Assembly: GCA_030295235.1 (NCBI GenBank)
Contig: AP026162.1
Coordinates: forward strand, 2,542,001 to 2,606,000
DNA from: Fistulifera solaris
Taxonomy: Eukaryota; Bacillariophyta; Bacillariophyceae; Naviculales; Stauroneidaceae
Reading direction: 5' to 3'
DNA length: 64,000 bases
Both the position numbers and the translations under genes were made by a program. Positions 59,106 to 64,000 of the stretch are shown one piece after another (positions within the stretch are counted from its first letter, which is position 1; every line of letters starts with the position of its first letter). The notes beneath the pieces were generated by a model that did no database searches, was not told the origin of the DNA, and worked only from the letters and a program-made list of their open reading frames with translations.

Positions 59106-59928
59106 TTATAAATCCAAATCACCATCGGGATCTTCATCTTCTTCATCCGAATAATAGACATTGGGACGTTCTGGATCATTCTCTTGTAAATAAATACGGG
59201 GCTGTTTATCGTCGTTTTCAAATTGCAGTTGCACTTTGTTCCCTCGTGGTTGTGTAGGTGGAGCTTCTGGCGTATCGTCCTCTTTCTCTGACACGACTTC
59301 CAACTGCAATTCGTCTCCTCGTGGCACAACACTGTAAGGTATTGTTTGACGCAACACATTGGACGATTCGCGAATTCCTTTTCTTAGAAAGACAGCCGGT
59401 TGGTGTTGTGTCATGACAACACCCCACGCGGCATCTTCCATTCTGCGATGTTGGGCCGCCGTCAACATTCCAGAAGCAGCCACCGCTAAAGTACCCGGCC
59501 AGTGTTGCAACAACTGCCACGTCGTGTGAAAACCGTGTAGTAGTAGTAAAGGTTGCAACGACTCGATGAACAGCCACTTTGACGCATGTTGTTGTTGAAA
59601 ATACTGCAGACAAAGTGATAGAATCGTGCAATGGCAAATCACAAGAAGACGAAGTGATTTCCCATTGAAAGGGATCTCGACCCAATCGTATGACGTGTAC
59701 GGATGGCGGCAGTCCCACAGAACGACCGGTCGTTGACCAATACGTGATTTGTGTCGACGGCAGCAACTGTTGTATCATGTACTGAAACCACACTGACGGA
59801 GCGGAAGCTTGCCACTGCAATTCGTCTTGACGCTTTCCTTCGTGTTGCAACAACAATAGGCGTTTCGTTGACGAGGACACCGCCAAACGCTGTAAAATGT
59901 GCGCGAAACTTTCGTTTTCATTCTTCAT
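59106..59928 (-). CDS. Elongator complex subunit ELP5-like
   Basis: ELP5 is a RecA-fold accessory subunit of Elongator, which modifies tRNA wobble uridines. The protein starts MKNENESFAHILQRL, shows an ATPase-like core without a Walker A (RLLLLQHEG, VWFQYMIQQLLPST, HVIRLGRDPFQW), and ends in an acidic tail with YYSDEEDEDPDGDLDL, close to the DPDDDLD ending of many ELP5/Iki1 proteins. An extra T in the short run 59612-59614 (as A on the plus strand) splits the frame; without it, 273 residues. The call rests on the overall pattern and the tail, so ELP6 or another RecA-like protein is possible. Confidence 0.6.
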
Positions 59929-60136
59929 ATTATGTTGTATGATAGTAGAAATATAAAATGATTATAGGATGACGAGAGGAAGAGTTTTGGTTGGAAACTC
60001 CAAAGATGTAATGTCATCGCAAATCGTCGCGGTGCGCGTTTTTGTTTTTTATTGCGGCGTTTTCGCATTTTTTCCGTTGCCGCACGGAGGACAGACGCAT
60101 TTATCAGGTTCATTCACGAATTTGACTGACGCCGCC

Positions 60137-60152
60137 GTGTGTGTGTGTGTGT
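60137..60152 (+). repeat. (GT)8 microsatellite
   Basis: A run of eight GT units lies 35 nt before the left 300-bp repeat. No function implied. Confidence 0.8.
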
Positions 60153-60186
60153 CAACCTGGCTCCAACGGGCGATGCCAGACCAGAG

Positions 60187-60486
60187 ATATCAACCCTCAC
60201 GGGGACGTCTGCAATCTGCCGTGCGTCTGCGTCAGTCAGTCCGCCACACACGACGAAGAACCGCCCATTGTATTACGTCACACATCATTCGTCGCAAAAC
60301 GAAAAGGTATGCACCAGAGATTAACAAAACGAGAGACACCACATTCCAACAGCGCATTTCCATTTACGAGCAGGTAATCAAAAAGTTAACAAGTGTTTTG
60401 AAGTATGATGTATGAAAATGAGGCGCAATCGACAGATAACAACAATTTACGAGGAGGCAAACGGCGACGAACACCCATTCCGGCTC
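60187..60486 (+). repeat. 300-bp direct repeat, left copy (5' end of the sigma-factor gene)
   Basis: It is base-for-base identical, as far as I can compare by eye, to 61756-62055, at a constant offset of 1,569. It holds the upstream region and first 27 codons of the sigma-factor frame (MMYENEAQSTDNNNLRGGKR). After 60486 the frame runs into unrelated sequence (LILTPSSFNWK) and stops within 75 codons, so this copy is a duplicated 5' end, not a gene. Its promoter could still be active. Confidence 0.85.
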
Positions 60487-60671
60487 TCATTCTCACCCCC
60501 TCATCGTTCAACTGGAAATTTCATTCTAGCCTCGGGATCGGGTTTTCGTTGGTCTGTTGTTCACCCGGCCTATCTAACTTTGTGGCCGTCCAAATTCGAG
60601 AAGCGGGACTGATTTTGAGCACTTCATAACGTAGAATGAATTGTTACACGCGTCAAGAAGATCTGAATGAA

Positions 60672-61313
60672 TCACGTACATATATACTTTATAGTGGACA
60701 GTAACACGTTTTTCCCTCCGTCCTTTTCACCTCCGTCCGCGCACCCCAATGTATCATCACCATTGACGACACTAACAACGTTCCAAAACACACCGAGCCA
60801 TTGAAAATTGTACAGACGATCCTTCAAGACATGTTGCTTCATAAGTGCGACAAAGATAATGCCACTGCCGCGGAGCATTTGATAGATGCTGACATCCAGG
60901 TATCGCAATCCCATCATACAGAGTGCCGTGGCCCCTAAATCGAAGATGGCCGGAATAATGAGAAAGAAATACATCCAGACGGGGACCGCCTGTGTCTCGG
61001 GTGCTTCCAGAGTCGGCAATGGCTTCAAAAGACGATCCTTCTCGGTCGGAACCGCACCACCATTCGGCGGAGCGCTCGACGCAAAGACATAGCCCGGAAA
61101 CGGAATCTTCCAATACATGACGATCGCGTGCATAAACAAACCCGCAATCATCCCAATGAACATTCCCAGTGTCTGAAATAAAGGTTTTTCGAACTTTTCG
61201 TAATCTCCGTCCATACCGATGGCGTGTTGTTCCATCATCGTTTTGCTGCAAATCGAGCACGCCGTTCCGGACACAATCGCCAGCAAAAGATGATGGTTTC
61301 CGTGAGACTGCAC
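60672..61313 (-). CDS. SLC35F6-like drug/metabolite-type transporter, truncated C-terminus
   Basis: The frame has 213 residues and about five to six membrane helices: LLLAIVSGTACSICSKTMM, TLGMFIGMIAGLFMHAIVMY, PVWMYFFLIIPAIFDLGATAL, LRYLDVSIYQMLRGSGIIFV and FQWLGVFWNVVSVV. The DLGATALCMMGLRYLDVSIYQMLRG segment is typical of the SLC35F6/EamA type (nucleotide-sugar or unknown solute transporters; about 370 residues). After WNVVSVV the sequence turns hydrophilic (NGDDTLGCADGGEKDGGKN) and ends, so nearly half of the protein is absent. It lies wholly between the two 300-bp repeats, and I take it as a captured gene fragment. Confidence 0.65.
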   Translation of the reverse strand: MQSHGNHHLLLAIVSGTACSICSKTMMEQHAIGMDGDYEKFEKPLFQTLGMFIGMIAGLFMHAIVMYWKIPFPGYVFASSAPPNGGAVPTEKDRLLKPLPTLEAPETQAVPVWMYFFLIIPAIFDLGATALCMMGLRYLDVSIYQMLRGSGIIFVALMKQHVLKDRLYNFQWLGVFWNVVSVVNGDDTLGCADGGEKDGGKNVLLSTIKYICT

Positions 61314-61755
61314 GATTTGTGCGCCGTCGAGTCGCCGCCGCCTGTCATATTAGACAATAAGGTACTGCAGTATTCTTTCTTGCTTATAATGAATGATAAT
61401 ACACTTTATAGTAATGCTCAAGCGATCGTTTTTGTAATTGCGAAGATTCTGTCAAACGGCGGCGGATTTCAACGGGGGTGCAACATCGTTTATCGTAGCG
61501 GTACCTAGGCTAGGATTGCCTCGAACAAAACACGAAGCTTCACCCCAAAAAACGCATTCAGGTACATTGGAACTAAATTATTGATAGTTGTTCTGATAAA
61601 CCCTGACTAGAATAGTCATTTCGGCGTGCCAGTTCATTCCTGGAGTGCAAATGACATTGACGACAAAGTGAGCTTCTCGTGAATCATCTGAAACGACAAA
61701 TCAATATCCACTCACCCTGGCAGTGACAGTCACCGCCCTGGCAGTGGCCAGCTCT
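61314..61755. other. sequence between the SLC35F6 fragment and the right 300-bp repeat
   Basis: It includes the 5' flank of the transporter fragment and tandem words such as ccctggcagtg (61714, 61737). No gene was seen. Confidence 0.35.
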
Positions 61756-62055
61756 ATATCAACCCTCACGGGGACGTCTGCAATCTGCCGTGCGTCTGCG
61801 TCAGTCAGTCCGCCACACACGACGAAGAACCGCCCATTGTATTACGTCACACATCATTCGTCGCAAAACGAAAAGGTATGCACCAGAGATTAACAAAACG
61901 AGAGACACCACATTCCAACAGCGCATTTCCATTTACGAGCAGGTAATCAAAAAGTTAACAAGTGTTTTGAAGTATGATGTATGAAAATGAGGCGCAATCG
62001 ACAGATAACAACAATTTACGAGGAGGCAAACGGCGACGAACACCCATTCCGGCTC
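61756..62055 (+). repeat. 300-bp direct repeat, right copy
   Basis: It is identical to 60187-60486 and runs directly into the sigma-factor coding region. It supplies the promoter, leader and the first 27 codons of that gene. Confidence 0.85.
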
Positions 62056-63410
62056 CGTTGCGGCAACCGTGGCTCCTTTTCTGTTGTCTGCTAGCTACGT
62101 CGACGACGTCGGCATTTACACGGTCTTCGACAACAATATCAACAACTACTACTATTCTACAATCATCGACCAGTTTATCCGAAATATCTCTGGAAGAACG
62201 AATTCATCATCAACGAACGAACGATTTGCGTTATCTGTTTCCGACGACTCAAGATCAACGTTACAAAACCAAGAAACTTACCGCAAATACCGCCAAAGAA
62301 GAGCCGCCTACACAGAAACCGATTCTGTCATCACGCCGTTCGACAGTTCCCGAAATACAATCGCAACAACGACGAAAGCGACGAACGACTGCTTCCACCA
62401 TTACGAAACCCCATCGCACGCACACCTTGTACGTGCAATCCCCCAATGTCCCCGATTCCATGATTCAATTGACCGACACCATACATGCAACGACCCGCTG
62501 CATTACACACGAACAAGAAGTGGAATTGGGATACAAAACGCAAGCCGCCGTGCGGCTCCAACGACAATACGACTATTTGTTGGAAAAACTCCAACGCGAA
62601 CCCACGGACGAAGAATGGTGTGCGGCGGCGGGGAAAATCAACATGGCGGCGATTCGAGAAACCCTCGAAGAAGGCAAGGCCGCCAAGGAACAATTGGTGA
62701 CATCGAATTTGCGGCTCGTGCAATCGGTCGTCAATACGTATTTACGCAATGGGTTATCGGCCCAATACAATGCGGGTGATTTGATGCAAGAAGGGATTGT
62801 TGCGCTGATCCGAGCGGCGGAAAAATTTGAACCACAACGGGGATGGAAATTCAGTACGTACGCCATGTATTGGGTCCGATCGTCGGTCAAACACAATCAA
62901 TTGCAACAAGCCGATCTTATATGGGTGCCCCAACGCATTCAAGAACAATACAAAAAATTAAAAACGAAAGAACAGGAATTGACGACTCAATTACAAAGAA
63001 AACCGACGCGAGAAGAATTGGCCGAAGTGATGCAGTGTTCGGTGGAACAATTGGAACATTGTATTGTTTCGGTGGAACGAACCACGATTTCCTTGGATGC
63101 ACCCTTACCCAATCGTAAACAACCCTGGAAAGACGGAGCATCCGTGGCGTTGCAAGAATTGGTGGACATTCCGGACGCCGGCTCGTTGCGACAAGAACTA
63201 TGGGATACCTTGCATCGTTATTTGGATCCGCATCAAGTCGAATTACTGTTGTTAAGATACTGTGTCACACCGACGCAGAGCATTGCCGACATTGCCCGAC
63301 AAGTCGATATGACACCCGACAAGGTACGGCGGACGCTGCACCAAAGTCTGAAAATTTTGCGGAATGCGGAAGAAATGAAATACTTTCAGCAAGCTTTTTT
63401 GCATTATTGA
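61974..63410 (+). CDS. Plastid RNA polymerase sigma-70 factor
   Basis: It directs the plastid-encoded bacterial-type RNA polymerase to promoters. Length 478 residues in one frame. Residues 1-27 come from the 300-bp repeat; then a signal-peptide-like core (LLFCCLLATSTTSAF) with an Ala-Phe site at its end, as in diatom plastid proteins. Sigma regions: 1.2/2.1 (LVTSNLRLVQSVVNTYL), 2.2 (AGDLMQEGIVALIRAAEKF), 2.3-2.4 (RGWKFSTYAMYWVRSSV), 3 (WVPQRIQEQYKKLKTKE), 4 (LLLLRYCVTPTQSIADIARQVDM...VRRTLHQSLKILR). The long hydrophilic stretch before the signal core is unusual: no Met lies between the two, so the start at 61974 is forced unless an intron removes it. Confidence 0.88.
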   Translation: MMYENEAQSTDNNNLRGGKRRRTPIPAPLRQPWLLFCCLLATSTTSAFTRSSTTISTTTTILQSSTSLSEISLEERIHHQRTNDLRYLFPTTQDQRYKTKKLTANTAKEEPPTQKPILSSRRSTVPEIQSQQRRKRRTTASTITKPHRTHTLYVQSPNVPDSMIQLTDTIHATTRCITHEQEVELGYKTQAAVRLQRQYDYLLEKLQREPTDEEWCAAAGKINMAAIRETLEEGKAAKEQLVTSNLRLVQSVVNTYLRNGLSAQYNAGDLMQEGIVALIRAAEKFEPQRGWKFSTYAMYWVRSSVKHNQLQQADLIWVPQRIQEQYKKLKTKEQELTTQLQRKPTREELAEVMQCSVEQLEHCIVSVERTTISLDAPLPNRKQPWKDGASVALQELVDIPDAGSLRQELWDTLHRYLDPHQVELLLLRYCVTPTQSIADIARQVDMTPDKVRRTLHQSLKILRNAEEMKYFQQAFLHY

Positions 63411-63545
63411 ACAAGCGTGTAAAAAACGATACCAAGTAATAGAAAAGCAATTACGAAATGTCAAGTAATGTACAGGAAAACGGAATAGGAAAGTTTCAAA
63501 CAAAGTTCTTTCAAAACAAAAGAATAAGTTCATTTCAGTAAGTTC

Positions 63546-64000
63546 TCAAGTAGCCCCATTCTCCGAATCCGCGTCGTCCAAGCGTCGTCGCTTCGGACTC
63601 GAACAGAACCCTGCTTCCGTTTTGATCGTACGATACAAGGTTCGGCAATAATTCACGAGCAACACCGGCGTCACACCAAACGGTAAAGTTGTTGTGAAAC
63701 ATTTGTTTCAATTGATCCGGATGCATTCATTTGTGACGATAATGGCAGCAGCCGACGAAGGCGTGTCGTCCTCGTCTTGCGGTTCATCCGTGGAAAACGC
63801 CAACGGAATTGAATGTGCAAGCAACATCGAATGATGCCAAAATGGGGCAAAAAGGCCCGCAAGGAAGACGAATTTCCGGCGCGGGCATTTTCGACGACGA
63901 TGCGAGCAAAACCATCGACTACTTCGAATGTCGTCATTTGTTCGAGAATGATGAATGCACGAGAGGAGGAGGATTTTCGTTTTGTTATGTTTTTTTGCAA
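63546..64000 (-). CDS. 3' part of an unrecognised gene (5' end outside window)
   Basis: On the minus strand a coding-like end reads LPFGVTPVLLVNYCRTLYRTIKTEAG and then SPKRRRLDDADSENGAT to a TGA at 63546-63548, with a possible nuclear-localisation cluster (PKRRR). Upstream the open frame 63671-64000 (MTTFEVVDGFARIVVENARA) lies in another frame; one extra base in a short T run near 63700 would join them. It converges on the sigma-factor gene. The frame path is unresolved and no family was recognised. Confidence 0.35.

Noticed and set aside
60187-62055. The two 300-bp repeats as a pair of LTRs
   Set aside because: They contain the promoter and start codons of a host gene, the inside carries a transporter fragment, and no primer site or retroelement gene is present.
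1-64000. tRNA, rRNA, CRISPR array or bacterial operon signals
   Set aside because: No cloverleaf with a GTTCGAATC-like arm, no rRNA-like segment and no regularly spaced repeats were seen; gene structure is eukaryotic throughout.

Overview
The window is nuclear DNA of a photosynthetic stramenopile, most likely a pennate diatom of the Phaeodactylum/Fistulifera kind (the species cannot be proved from the sequence alone). The signs are densely packed eukaryotic genes on both strands, short GT-AG introns of about 59-117 nt with GTAAGT/GTACGT/GTGAGT donors, a nuclear plastid-type sigma-70 factor with a signal-peptide plus Ala-Phe entry motif, and several BspA/DUF285 leucine-rich-like surface proteins. 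No tRNA, rRNA or CRISPR array was seen.

Layout. 1-27 kb is a compact housekeeping block: a Q-rich protein end, POT peptide transporter, TOM70, MgtE/SLC41-type transporter, a pyruvate dehydrogenase E2/E3BP-like protein, ARFGAP2/3, a plastid-targeted unknown, VTA1, a Yippee protein, a TMCO4/DUF726 protein, RAB3GAP2, a SEC66-like protein and inorganic pyrophosphatase. From 27.3 to 32.1 kb lies a broken P-loop NTPase and almost 4 kb with no supportable gene. 32-44 kb returns to housekeeping: PCF11, ALKBH7, a BspA/DUF285 surface protein, the spliceosomal helicase BRR2 and a two-box HMG protein. 45.2-47.3 kb is a DNA transposon with 30-bp terminal inverted repeats and a TA target duplication. 47.4-64 kb is mixed: a secreted Cys-rich methyltransferase, CD2BP2/U5-52K, MED7, an LRR-like protein, three more DUF285 loci, a secreted PTPS-like protein, ERAL1, ELP5, a cut-short SLC35F6-type transporter lying between two identical 300-bp direct repeats, and the plastid sigma factor whose 5' end is one of those repeats.

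Functional threads: mitochondrial import, translation and metabolism (TOM70, E2/E3BP, ERAL1, ALKBH7); membrane traffic (ARFGAP, VTA1, RAB3GAP2, SEC66); transcription and RNA (MED7, PCF11, ELP5, BRR2, CD2BP2); plastid expression (sigma factor); and a secreted or surface set (DUF285 proteins, PTPS-like, Cys-rich methyltransferase).

Quality note. About 20 reading frames of otherwise conserved proteins are broken by exactly one base at a short run of one base (3-7 nt), and a single-base change restores a total length divisible by three each time. I read these as homopolymer errors of the sequencing or assembly rather than as pseudogenes. Spliced coordinates below are outer CDS limits; exon joins are given in the evidence.
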